Positions 30,484 to 38,132 of a stretch of DNA of 64,000 nt are shown here, in pieces. The DNA lies in the NCBI RefSeq assembly GCF_014635845.1, contig NZ_BMDP01000001.1, forward strand, positions 124,001 through 188,000. Direction: 5' to 3'. The DNA is from Oxalicibacterium solurbis. Its GTDB lineage: Bacteria > Pseudomonadota > Gammaproteobacteria > Burkholderiales > Burkholderiaceae_D. Under the pieces are notes generated by a model. It was not told where the DNA came from and did not search any database. It saw only the letters and a list, made by a program, of their open reading frames with translations. How positions within the stretch are numbered: position 1 is the stretch's first letter; each line of letters opens with the position of its first letter. A program made the position numbers and the translations under genes.

Positions 30484-31746
30484 ATGAATCGCGGTTTCTA
30501 CACCATCATGGCGGCGCAGTTTTTTTCCTCGCTCGCCGACAATGCCCTTCTCATCGCAGCCATCGCTCTGTTGACAACCATGCAGTCGCCCGACTGGATG
30601 ACCCCGCTGCTGAAACTGTTCTTCGTCCTTTCCTACGTATTGCTTGCCGCCTTCGTCGGCGCCTTTGCCGATGCGCTGCCCAAGGGGCGTGTCATGTTCA
30701 TCACCAACCTGATCAAGATTGTCGGTTGCGCGATGATGTTCTTTCATGTCCACCCGCTGCTGGCATATGCAGTCGTCGGCTTCGGCGCCGCAGCCTATTC
30801 ACCGGCCAAATACGGCATCCTGACCGAATTGCTGCCGGCGGAAAAACTGGTCGCCGCCAATGGCTGGATCGAAGGCCTGACGGTGGCTTCGATCATTCTC
30901 GGCACCGTCATGGGCGGCGCGCTGATCAACCCACGCATTGCTGCCGGGTTGCTGGCTTTCGATTTTCCAATCATCGACCTGGGCATCGATACGCCTGCCG
31001 AAGCCGCATTGTGCGTTATCGCCGTCACCTATCTGCTGGCTGCACTCTTCAATCTGCGGATTCCGGATACCGGCGCACGCTATCCACACCAGGAACGCAA
31101 CCCGATCAAGCTGATTGCCGATTTTGCAGGTTGCTTCACCACGCTCTGGAAAGACCGGCTGGGCCAGATTTCTCTGGCCGTCACTACCTTGTTCTGGGGA
31201 GCCGGCGCAACGCTGCAGTTCATCGTGCTGAAATGGGCGGAACAATCGCTGGGCATGCCGCTCGACAAGGCCGCCATTTTGCAGGGCATCGTCGCCTGCG
31301 GCGTGGCAATCGGCGCAATGGCAGCAGCCCGCTTTGTTCCGCTGAAAAAATCGCTGTCCGTGATGCCACTCGGCATCATCATGGGCATCGTCGTGATGGC
31401 GATGACGATGGTGCACACCACGTTGATCGCCTATCCTCTTCTGGTTCTGGTCGGCGCGCTATCCGGCTATTTCGTCGTACCGATGAATGCTCTGCTGCAG
31501 CATCGCGGCCATGTGCTGATGAGCGCAGGCCATTCGATTGCCGTACAGAATTTCAACGAAAACCTGTCGGTGCTGACGATGCTGCTGCTGTACGCTCTGA
31601 TGGTCAAAATCGATCTGGACATCGATATCGTGATTGTCCTGTTCGGCCTGTTCGTGGCCGGCACGATGTACCTGATCATGCGCCGCCATGCCGCCAACCA
31701 GCGCGAACATGATTCGCTGTCGCTGATCGGCGAGACCAAGCACTAA
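30484..31746 (+). CDS. lplT: Lysophospholipid transporter LplT (MFS)
   Basis: A 420-residue major-facilitator protein with about 12 membrane helices, matching LplT. It begins MNRGFYTIMAAQFFSSLADNA and carries YSPAKYGILTELLPAEKLVAANGWIE split over two helices. LplT flips lysophospholipids inward for re-acylation by Aas; no aas gene lies next to it here. Two ATGs six bases apart are possible. 30484 has better spacing from the AAAAGAG ribosome site than 30478. The alr-lplT divergent arrangement recurs in Burkholderiales. Confidence 0.92.
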   Translation: MNRGFYTIMAAQFFSSLADNALLIAAIALLTTMQSPDWMTPLLKLFFVLSYVLLAAFVGAFADALPKGRVMFITNLIKIVGCAMMFFHVHPLLAYAVVGFGAAAYSPAKYGILTELLPAEKLVAANGWIEGLTVASIILGTVMGGALINPRIAAGLLAFDFPIIDLGIDTPAEAALCVIAVTYLLAALFNLRIPDTGARYPHQERNPIKLIADFAGCFTTLWKDRLGQISLAVTTLFWGAGATLQFIVLKWAEQSLGMPLDKAAILQGIVACGVAIGAMAAARFVPLKKSLSVMPLGIIMGIVVMAMTMVHTTLIAYPLLVLVGALSGYFVVPMNALLQHRGHVLMSAGHSIAVQNFNENLSVLTMLLLYALMVKIDLDIDIVIVLFGLFVAGTMYLIMRRHAANQREHDSLSLIGETKH

Positions 31747-31750
31747 GGTT

Positions 31751-32734
31751 TTACTTTTCAGATCGCCCCAGTTGCACGCGCTGCCCCGCGCGTGTGCGCC
31801 AGTCGTCCGGCACGATGAATCCTCTCTCTGCCTCGATCGCGCAATCACCGTCTTCCACCATCCGTGCCACCATTACCGGCATCGTGTCATCCGCGAAATG
31901 CGCAGACAGATGTGCCAGCAGCGCGCTCTTCGTCATTGTTTCCTGCCACGGCAACCGTGCCGGTGCCAGCCATTGCAGACGCGGCAGAATGACGTAACGC
32001 TCGCCGGAGTGGTTTTCCATCTCGCTCAGCGCACACCAGAATCCGCGGCAATGCGATGGAGATGTACCGTACATGTGCGACGACCGAGCATCGCCATCGG
32101 GGTAGAACAGCCATCCCTTCACCAACGCCTGCGCCAGTGCCACCGGTTCCGGCAATACTGTCTGGGCAGCCGGATGGATCGACAGCTGTAATTGCCGATC
32201 GAAGATCTTGTGCATCTTCGCACCCAGCGTATCCGCCAAATTCGGGCCGACGAAATAATCGGCATCGGCTCCAGCGCCGCTCGATTCGAGCAGATAGAAC
32301 TTCGTGGCAAATTCCCAGTGCACCAATTGTGCATTCAAGCGCAGCAGAAAATCGAACTCGCCTATCGTCGTGTTGCCGTCCCGGACCTGTACGCCATGTG
32401 CGACCAGAATGCCTCGATGCAGCAAATAGAAAGACATCAGCTTTTCAGCATGGCGGCCCAGACGGGAAAACGGCCGTACGTCCAGATGCACATGCAAGGC
32501 CTGGGGGTCATCATCGAGCTTGTGCAGCCATGCGGCGATCTCCGCATCGGCGATACCATCCAGCGTAGCAATACGGCCTTGCCACCGTTCGTCGGAAGCA
32601 TCCAGCAGGCCTGGCGCCTCCAGCAACCAGGCAAGACTGCGCACCTGCGGATCGCGCAGATGCGGCCAGCGTCGATGAAACTCTTTCTGGAAAGTGGCGG
32701 CAGGCCGTGCCGCAGAATCAGCTGGTGCCTTCAT
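31751..32734 (-). CDS. DUF1853 family protein
   Basis: A 327-residue protein of unknown function that I recognise as DUF1853. Conserved-looking blocks are HLRDPQVRSLAWLLEAPGLL near the start, RLGRHAEKLMSFYL near residue 95 and IGEFDFLLR near 125. A C-terminal Trp-rich region (GFWCALSEMEN, RLQWLAPARLPW) follows. The IGEFDFLLR and HWEFATKFYL pair resembles the acidic core of PD-(D/E)XK nuclease-like folds; this is my inference, not an established assignment. No signal peptide or membrane helix is seen. Its start overlaps the 3' end of the uracil-DNA glycosylase gene by 17 bases. Confidence 0.82.
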   Translation of the reverse strand: MKAPADSAARPAATFQKEFHRRWPHLRDPQVRSLAWLLEAPGLLDASDERWQGRIATLDGIADAEIAAWLHKLDDDPQALHVHLDVRPFSRLGRHAEKLMSFYLLHRGILVAHGVQVRDGNTTIGEFDFLLRLNAQLVHWEFATKFYLLESSGAGADADYFVGPNLADTLGAKMHKIFDRQLQLSIHPAAQTVLPEPVALAQALVKGWLFYPDGDARSSHMYGTSPSHCRGFWCALSEMENHSGERYVILPRLQWLAPARLPWQETMTKSALLAHLSAHFADDTMPVMVARMVEDGDCAIEAERGFIVPDDWRTRAGQRVQLGRSEK

Positions 32735-33524
32735 AGGCCTGCATCGCCAGGCACAAGTCGGCCCATGCCTTGCTCTTGTCCGGCAGATTGCGCAGCAGAT
32801 AAGCGGGATGATAGGTGACGATCAACGGTATATCGCCATGACGATATACCTTGCCGCGCAACCGGCTGACCGGTGTGGAAGGATCCAGTTGCAGTAGCGA
32901 CAATGCCGCCGTCTTGCCGAGCGCGACGATGACGGTCGGCCGGATCAGTGCAATCTGCCGCTGCAGGTACGGCATGCAGGTACCGGATTCTTCGGCTTCC
33001 GGCGGCCGGTCGCGCTTGTTGGAATCGGTCGGACGGCATTTGACGATATTGGCGATATAGGTGTTTTCGCCACGCTTCAATCCCATCGCCACCATCATGT
33101 TGTCGAGCAGCTTGCCGGCCGGGCCGACAAAGGGCATCCCTTGCTGATCCTCGTTCCGGCCCGGGCCTTCGCCGATGAACATCCAGCGTGCCTTGCGATC
33201 GCCGACGCCGAATACCGTCTTCGTGCGCGTCTTGCATAGATTGCAACTGGTGCATCCGGATACGGCAGATTGCAGTGCATCCCAATCCATGCCGGCAATT
33301 GCCGCCTCCCGCTCATTGACCGCATCGACCATCGCGAATGCCGTTTCCACCGGCGATTCAATAACAGGTTCCGAAGTTACAGACGCCAGCACAGGCTCGT
33401 CCGGCAACAATGCCGCTGAAACATCTGCATCTGCCACGGATGCGGATGCAGAATGGCGCTGTTGCCAGATCGGCCCCAGTCCCATCTCATGCAGAAATGC
33501 CGTGCGGCGCGTCGTATCGCTCAT
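32718..33524 (-). CDS. Uracil-DNA glycosylase, family 4/5 type
   Basis: A 268-residue Fe-S uracil-DNA glycosylase. Cluster cysteines are in CTSCNLCKTRTK and again in NIVKCRPTDSNKRDRPP and SGTCMPYLQRQI. The active-site segment is GEGPGRNEDQQGMPFVGPAGK, and a second motif, TYHPAYLLR, lies near the end. It removes uracil from DNA in base-excision repair. The first 85 residues are a variable Ala/Ser-rich extension before the catalytic domain, common in proteobacterial members. Its start shares four bases with the rimI stop, so it is translated as part of the tsaB-rimI-udg-DUF1853 operon. Confidence 0.92.
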   Translation of the reverse strand: MSDTTRRTAFLHEMGLGPIWQQRHSASASVADADVSAALLPDEPVLASVTSEPVIESPVETAFAMVDAVNEREAAIAGMDWDALQSAVSGCTSCNLCKTRTKTVFGVGDRKARWMFIGEGPGRNEDQQGMPFVGPAGKLLDNMMVAMGLKRGENTYIANIVKCRPTDSNKRDRPPEAEESGTCMPYLQRQIALIRPTVIVALGKTAALSLLQLDPSTPVSRLRGKVYRHGDIPLIVTYHPAYLLRNLPDKSKAWADLCLAMQAYEGTS

Positions 33525-34018
33525 AGCACCAGCTTCATGACGATGGCATCCTCGCGCTCATTGTTTGGCGCCGGATAATATCCCTTGCGTACGCCGATGC
33601 ACGTGAAGCCGTATTGTCGATAGATTTTTTCCGCGCGCGCATTCGATGGGCGAACTTCCAGCAACATCGCATGCAGCTTTTTCTCGCGCGTGATGGCTCT
33701 CGCCTTGTCGAGCAGCAGCAGGCCGATGCCCTGCCCCTGCATATCCCGATGTACGGTGATGTTGAGCAAATGAGCATCGTCCACCGACAGCATCAGCAGG
33801 AAATAGCCGACCAACGCGCCGGCCTCGTCGCGTAGCAGCCAGGTTTCATAGTTACTGCTGATCGAGTCGAGAAAATTGCCGCGCGTCCACGGAAATGGGT
33901 AGAGGTCGTTCTCTATCGCCAGCACATCGCTGATATCTGAAGGTTGCATGCGGCAGAAGCGGAACTCGCGTATCGGTTCTGCCGCAGATGCCGGCGGCGC
34001 ACTGAACACCATGCTCAT
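33521..34018 (-). CDS. rimI: Ribosomal-protein-alanine N-acetyltransferase RimI
   Basis: A 165-residue GNAT acetyltransferase. The acetyl-CoA loop is RDMQGQGIGLLLLDKA, near residue 98. The family segments ENDLYPFPWTRGNFLDS and the catalytic Asn/Tyr region NARAEKIYRQYGF are intact, as is the RKGYYPAPNNEREDAIVM end. RimI acetylates the N-terminal Ala of ribosomal protein S18. It overlaps tsaB by four bases upstream and the UDG gene by four downstream. The tsaB-rimI pair is widely conserved. Confidence 0.95.
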   Translation of the reverse strand: MSMVFSAPPASAAEPIREFRFCRMQPSDISDVLAIENDLYPFPWTRGNFLDSISSNYETWLLRDEAGALVGYFLLMLSVDDAHLLNITVHRDMQGQGIGLLLLDKARAITREKKLHAMLLEVRPSNARAEKIYRQYGFTCIGVRKGYYPAPNNEREDAIVMKLVL

Positions 34019-34728
34019 GCCGTTTCCCTTCTTGCAGCTTCCGCCTTCGCCATACGTTCACTGGTAGTCAATGCGACCTTGTTGCGCAGATAAAGCGGTT
34101 CGGCCGCATCGGCATACACGCCGTCTCCCCGCGCGAAGGCAGTAGCGCCCAATGTTGCCACTTGCGCGGCATGCGGCACCAGGTCGGCCCATGTTTTTTC
34201 GAAGAAGGCACGTCCGGCGAAATCCGGCTCATAGGCTTTCAGCCCATTGCCGCACGCAACCGGCGTACCGATTGCAGCGACATCCGAAGCGGACGACAGC
34301 GTCGGTTCCACCACGATCTGCCAGTCGGCATCCGTGCCGAAACGATATTGCGCCCAGTAGACTTCTCCCATGCGCGCATCGATGATCGCCAGCACCTCCG
34401 CTGCACCGCTTTGCTCATGGCATGCGCGCGCCAATGCCAGCAGCGTCACCGTCGGCAGCAACGGCAATTCGGCACCGAACGCCAAGCCTTGCGCAATACC
34501 GCAAGCCGTGCGCACACCGGTGAACGAGCCCGGTCCCGAACCAAAGGCAATCGCATCGCAATCGGCCAGCGCAACGCCAGCGTCGCGCAGGAGTTCCTGC
34601 ACCATCGGCAGAATGGTTTGCGAATGATTGGCAACTCCGGCCGACTCGCGCACGGTAAGCGCGCCATTGCTTAGCAAGGCGGCGGATGCAAGATCGGCGG
34701 AAGTTTCGATGGCGAGAATCGTGGACAT
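34015..34728 (-). CDS. tsaB: tRNA t6A biosynthesis protein TsaB (YeaZ)
   Basis: A 237-residue ASKHA-fold protein that binds TsaD and activates formation of threonylcarbamoyladenosine at A37 of ANN-decoding tRNAs. Motifs are ILAIETSADLASAAL at the start, ANHSQTILPMVQELL, and GSGPGSFTGVRTACGIAQGL near residue 65. ATG 34728 is the standard start; the open frame upstream is not family-like. It is the first gene of a four-gene overlapping minus-strand operon. Confidence 0.95.
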   Translation of the reverse strand: MSTILAIETSADLASAALLSNGALTVRESAGVANHSQTILPMVQELLRDAGVALADCDAIAFGSGPGSFTGVRTACGIAQGLAFGAELPLLPTVTLLALARACHEQSGAAEVLAIIDARMGEVYWAQYRFGTDADWQIVVEPTLSSASDVAAIGTPVACGNGLKAYEPDFAGRAFFEKTWADLVPHAAQVATLGATAFARGDGVYADAAEPLYLRNKVALTTSERMAKAEAARRETA

Positions 34729-34824
34729 GGCGCGTATTTTACCGTGCAAGGCCGGAGCGTTCAGTGCAAACCTGCACAATCGCACCGCCGATCAAGAACA
34801 GATGCAAACCGGTAGAATAACGGC

Positions 34825-35247
34825 ATGCCAACCATCGTACTAGACCAGGAAAACAAGTCGCAGCTCGCGCAGCAGATGAAGGACGACACCTGGGTCGTCG
34901 CCTGCCTGTGCGCCGCCTGGTGTGATGTCTGCAATTCCTATCGCCCCGGCTTCGATGCGCTGGCGAACGAGCATCCCGACAAATTGTTTGTCTGGATCGA
35001 TATCGAGGATCGCGCCGACCTGGTTGGCGATTTCGACGTCGAAAATTTCCCTACCCTGCTGCTCCAGCGCGGCGACGATGTCGTTTTTTATGGAACATCA
35101 CTGCCCGACCCGCGCATTGCGCACCGCCTGCTCATGGCGCATGCGGGCAAGACCGACGACGAGCGACGCATGGAAACAAGAAACAACGCCGAGCAACGTG
35201 TCTGGCAACAGGAACGCAACCTGCGCGCGGCATTGCGTCAGGACTGA
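34825..35247 (+). CDS. Thioredoxin-like protein with CDVC active site
   Basis: A 140-residue cytoplasmic thioredoxin-fold protein. The active site is AAWCDVCNSYRP, so the dipeptide between the cysteines is Asp-Val rather than Gly-Pro. The cis-Pro is in VENFPTLLL. After the core, at about residue 105, a charged helical tail (DDERRMETRNNAEQRVWQQ) extends to the end. The family occurs in Burkholderiales and is annotated only as thioredoxin-family; substrate and reductant are unknown. A TAGAAT element seven bases before the start suggests a very short leader. Confidence 0.88.
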   Translation: MPTIVLDQENKSQLAQQMKDDTWVVACLCAAWCDVCNSYRPGFDALANEHPDKLFVWIDIEDRADLVGDFDVENFPTLLLQRGDDVVFYGTSLPDPRIAHRLLMAHAGKTDDERRMETRNNAEQRVWQQERNLRAALRQD

Positions 35248-35277
35248 CGAACGCGTCGCGATCGTCTCTCCGAAAAC

Positions 35278-35306
35278 AAAAAACCCCGGCATGCCGGGGT
35301 TTTCTT
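35278..35306. terminator. Bidirectional terminator between the thioredoxin-like gene and cspA
   Basis: The palindromic stem AACCCCGGCATGCCGGGGTT with A and T runs lies between two converging genes, 30 bases past one stop and 18 past the other. Confidence 0.9.
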
Positions 35307-35324
35307 ATTACATTCGATTACCGA

Positions 35325-35528
35325 TTAGGCTTTCTGAATGTTCGAAGCTTGCTTGCCTTTCGGGCCAGTCGTCACTTCGAAAGTAACGCGCTGGTTTTCC
35401 TGCAGGGATTTGAAGCCCGAATCTTGGATAGCCGAGAAGTGTGCGAACAGATCTTCGCCGCCTTCGTCCGGGGTAATAAAGCCGAAGCCTTTTGCGTCAT
35501 TGAACCATTTAACGGTACCAGTTGCCAT
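35325..35528 (-). CDS. cspA: Cold-shock protein, CspA family
   Basis: A 67-residue single-domain OB-fold RNA chaperone. RNP1 is [11 protein letters not shown]2 is DLFAHFSAI, and the chain starts [11 protein letters not shown]. Such proteins melt mRNA secondary structure at low temperature or in stationary phase. The start at 35528 gives the standard length; the frame is open ten codons further. A TATAAT box at 35637-35642 would leave a leader of about 100 bases, in keeping with cold-shock control by mRNA folding, although which CspA paralogue this is cannot be told. Confidence 0.95.
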   Translation of the reverse strand: MATGTVKWFNDAKGFGFITPDEGGEDLFAHFSAIQDSGFKSLQENQRVTFEVTTGPKGKQASNIQKA

Positions 35529-35636
35529 TGCAATTCCTATTTTCAAGTTGTGGGGCAAACGCCCCGATAGTTCGTTTCAACCAAGACAGGAATGACAGAC
35601 AGACTGCACCACAAGCTCGAATCTCCACGCCAAATG

Positions 35637-35642
35637 ATTATA
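35637..35642 (-). promoter_or_regulatory. Candidate -10 element of cspA
   Basis: A perfect TATAAT on the minus strand (in CCGGTATAATCATT) lies about 110 bases upstream of the cspA start. No convincing -35 hexamer is seen at 17 bases (AACGTG). A small GGGGCAAACGCCCC hairpin lies in the leader at 35551-35564. Confidence 0.45.
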
Positions 35643-35755
35643 CCGGAAGAAAATCGCCGCACGTTGCACAATTCAGCATAATTTGTCGTGCGAATGCCTC
35701 ATTCATCCCATTATGCGATTGCCAATGTCCGACAAGCAACGCCATTTCGCCATTT

Positions 35756-36511
35756 TCACTCACCGGGAGTCGGTGGCGGACGGTTCGCCTCGGCTGCCGC
35801 CTTTGCCTGTTTGGCCGCTTCAGCCTTTTCCTTCTCAGCCTTGCGCTCTGCTACCTTGCGCTGACGCTCTGCCGCTTCCTTTTGCTTGGCTTCGTACTTT
35901 TCGACATTCGCGGCACGTTCCGCTGCGCCAGCCTGTTGTTCCTGTTCAATTTGCTGCAGGCGTTTTTCATGGTCTGCCACTTTTTTCGCATAGGCATCCG
36001 CTTTGTCCCTGCGCGCTGGGTCCACAGTCTCGGCCGCCGGCGCCGCAGTTGTAGCGGACTCTTCCGGCTTCGGTGTCGTCAGGATCGGATCGACCTTGTT
36101 CTTTTCCGCCCTTTCGCGTGCCTTTTCCTCCAGCTTCCTGTCACGCTTTTCCACACGCGCATGGCGGATATAAGCATTGGCTTCGACCTCGATTTTCTTG
36201 ACGACCTGCAGATCCAGACGTTTGCGTTCAGTCGCCTTGTTCAGGCAAGCAGTGGTAAAAAACTTGGGATAGCACAACTGCTGTTCCGCCTCGAATCGCT
36301 GCTCAAGTTTCGTGCGGGATTCCTTCGCATCCGCCAGCGCAACATCAGCCTGCTCCGTCGACTGGATGGAACCGGCCGGATAATGTTCGACGATGCCGTC
36401 GATCGTGTAGGCCAGAATTTCCTCATGCGCATCTTCGGCAGATTGCGCCAGCGCAAATTGGCTGCACGACAACAGCATGGAGAAAACCACAAGTTTCAAT
36501 GATTGCTTCAT
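35756..36511 (-). CDS. Exported Lys/Glu/Ala-rich coiled-coil protein of unknown function
   Basis: A 251-residue protein I cannot assign to a named family. A signal peptide ends near residue 22 (FALA before QSAED). Residues 23-100 form a compact region with two cysteines (QLCYPKFFTTACLNKATER), plausibly a disulfide. From about 95 to the end the sequence is charged and helical, rich in Lys, Glu, Ala and Arg, interrupted by a Pro/Thr/Ala linker (TTPKPEESATTAAPAAE), and ends RPPPTPGE. It looks like a periplasmic coiled coil. It lies 22 bases downstream of zapE on the same strand, so it may be co-transcribed with that division-linked ATPase. Confidence 0.7.
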   Translation of the reverse strand: MKQSLKLVVFSMLLSCSQFALAQSAEDAHEEILAYTIDGIVEHYPAGSIQSTEQADVALADAKESRTKLEQRFEAEQQLCYPKFFTTACLNKATERKRLDLQVVKKIEVEANAYIRHARVEKRDRKLEEKARERAEKNKVDPILTTPKPEESATTAAPAAETVDPARRDKADAYAKKVADHEKRLQQIEQEQQAGAAERAANVEKYEAKQKEAAERQRKVAERKAEKEKAEAAKQAKAAAEANRPPPTPGE

Positions 36512-36533
36512 AACTTTCCGGATAGATAATTCA

Positions 36534-37625
36534 CTAAAAGGATGGAGCGTGGCGACGCTCCGCCTCCATGTATTCGGCGGACTGCATTTCCATCAGACGC
36601 GAAACGGTGCGCTGAAATTCCATCGCCTGCGAACCTTCGACATACAGTTGCTCCATCGGCACCTCGGCCGAGACCAATAGCTTGATCTTGTGATCGTACA
36701 GCACATCGACCAGCCAGATGAATCGGCGCGCCTCCGATGCCATGGCTGCCGACATTGCCGGCACATCCGACAGAATCACTGTATGAAAACGGCTGGCGAT
36801 TTCCAGGTAATCGTTTTGCGAACGGGGTCCGCCGCACAGCGTTGCAAAATCGAACCAGATTACGCCGCCCGCACGGCGCAGCGAACGGATATTCCGTCTT
36901 TCGACGTGAATGACCGGATCTTCGTCTTCCATTTCTGCAATACGCTCGAAAGCAGCCTGCAATTCCCTCTCGGCCCTAGCGTCTGCCGGTGTGTGATAGG
37001 CCTCCACCTGCACCAGCGCACGCTTGCGGTAATCCGTGCCGCCATCGACTTGCAGGATATCCATCTTTTCCTTCAGCAAGGCAATGGCCGGCAAGATGCG
37101 ATCGCGATGCAGGCCGTCGGGATACAGCGTGCCCGGCTCGAAATTGGAGGTGATGATGAACGACACGCCGTGCGCGAACAATGCCTTGAACAAATTGTAG
37201 AGAATCATCGCGTCGGCGATATCGATCACGTGAAACTCGTCGAAGCAGATCAGCCGATATTTCTTTGCTACATTCGCCGCCACCGTATCTAGCGGATCGG
37301 CAACCTTTTTCAATGCATCAAGTTGCCGGTGCACGTCGCGCATGAATTCGTGGAAATGCACACGCGTCTTTCTTTTCAGCGGAACGACCGAATAGAAGCT
37401 GTCCATCAAAAAAGATTTGCCGCGCCCGACACCGCCCCACATATAGACGCCGCGCGGCACTTCCGGCGGAGACAGCCATCGCCGCAACGGATTACGGCGT
37501 TTTTCCTTGTACGTCATCCATTCATCGTAAGCGCGCTGCAGCCGGTTCACTGCATTGCGCTGCGCAGCATCTGCGGAAAAACCGCGCGACTGCAGCGTCT
37601 GCTCGTAGAATTCGCTGACGTTCAT
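36534..37625 (-). CDS. zapE: Cell division protein ZapE (AFG1-like ATPase)
   Basis: A 363-residue P-loop ATPase. Walker A is GGVGRGKS at 64-71, Walker B RLICFDEFHV, and the Arg-finger region EPGTLYPDGLHRDRILPAI follows. E. coli ZapE binds FtsZ and affects ring constriction under stress, and the mitochondrial relative AFG1 links to respiratory complex turnover. Its position directly after the 2-oxoglutarate dehydrogenase operon is conserved in betaproteobacteria. A terminator-like hairpin separates it from the lipoprotein gene upstream. Confidence 0.93.
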   Translation of the reverse strand: MNVSEFYEQTLQSRGFSADAAQRNAVNRLQRAYDEWMTYKEKRRNPLRRWLSPPEVPRGVYMWGGVGRGKSFLMDSFYSVVPLKRKTRVHFHEFMRDVHRQLDALKKVADPLDTVAANVAKKYRLICFDEFHVIDIADAMILYNLFKALFAHGVSFIITSNFEPGTLYPDGLHRDRILPAIALLKEKMDILQVDGGTDYRKRALVQVEAYHTPADARAERELQAAFERIAEMEDEDPVIHVERRNIRSLRRAGGVIWFDFATLCGGPRSQNDYLEIASRFHTVILSDVPAMSAAMASEARRFIWLVDVLYDHKIKLLVSAEVPMEQLYVEGSQAMEFQRTVSRLMEMQSAEYMEAERRHAPSF

Positions 37626-37642
37626 TGCATCGTATCCGTGCG

Positions 37643-37672
37643 CAAAAAAACGGGCGAGCCATGCTCGCCCTT
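37643..37672 (-). terminator. Terminator between the lipoprotein gene and zapE
   Basis: The minus-strand hairpin GGGCGAG-CATGG-CTCGCCC is followed by seven T residues and lies 20 bases beyond the lipoprotein stop. It probably ends the sucA-sucB-lpdA transcript. Confidence 0.88.
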
Positions 37673-37692
37673 ATCGTGAGAAAACCGTTTCG

Positions 37693-38124
37693 TCATTGCG
37701 GCGACATCGTAACCCGTATGCGCGGCGGATAACCGCTGCCGCTCGAACCGATCGGCAGGCTGAAACCGAGCCCCATGCCAACATTGCCGCTGCCACCGCC
37801 AACACCGACGCCCATGCTGGAACCACCGCCGCCCTGCCCAATCGGCGGCATGCGCAATTCGGATGTGCGATAGCCGGCCTTGTTGCAGACGATGCGCAAA
37901 TCGCCGCTGGCCGGAATTTCCAGCGTCACGGGCGTAGTTACATTCCAGCTGCGACTACTGGTCGATACCGAGCAATTTGCACCCGGAAATTCCTGTCCGC
38001 TGGTCGTCGCCGTCACGATGGTGACCTGCCGATCGGCGAGGCCGGTCGCACATGCCGCCAACAGCACAGGCAACAGCAACGCCGTGATTTTTCCCGGTAC
38101 GGTGCTCCGCACACAATGCTTCAT
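37693..38124 (-). CDS. Glycine-rich lipoprotein of unknown function
   Basis: A 143-residue protein with a type II signal peptide: basic N-region, hydrophobic core ALLLPVLLAAC and lipobox LAAC with Cys25. The next 65 residues contain two further cysteines (GANCSVSTSSRSWNVTTP and LRIVCNKAGYRTSELRM), probably one disulfide in a small beta domain that resembles PEGA-like repeats. The last 50 residues are Gly/Ser-rich (GQGGGGSSMGVGVGGGSGN) and end SGYPPRIRVTMSPQ. I do not recognise a named family. It follows lpdA by eight bases and appears to be the last gene of that operon, yet it has no obvious metabolic role. Confidence 0.75.
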   Translation of the reverse strand: MKHCVRSTVPGKITALLLPVLLAACATGLADRQVTIVTATTSGQEFPGANCSVSTSSRSWNVTTPVTLEIPASGDLRIVCNKAGYRTSELRMPPIGQGGGGSSMGVGVGGGSGNVGMGLGFSLPIGSSGSGYPPRIRVTMSPQ

Positions 38125-38132
38125 ACAGGCTC

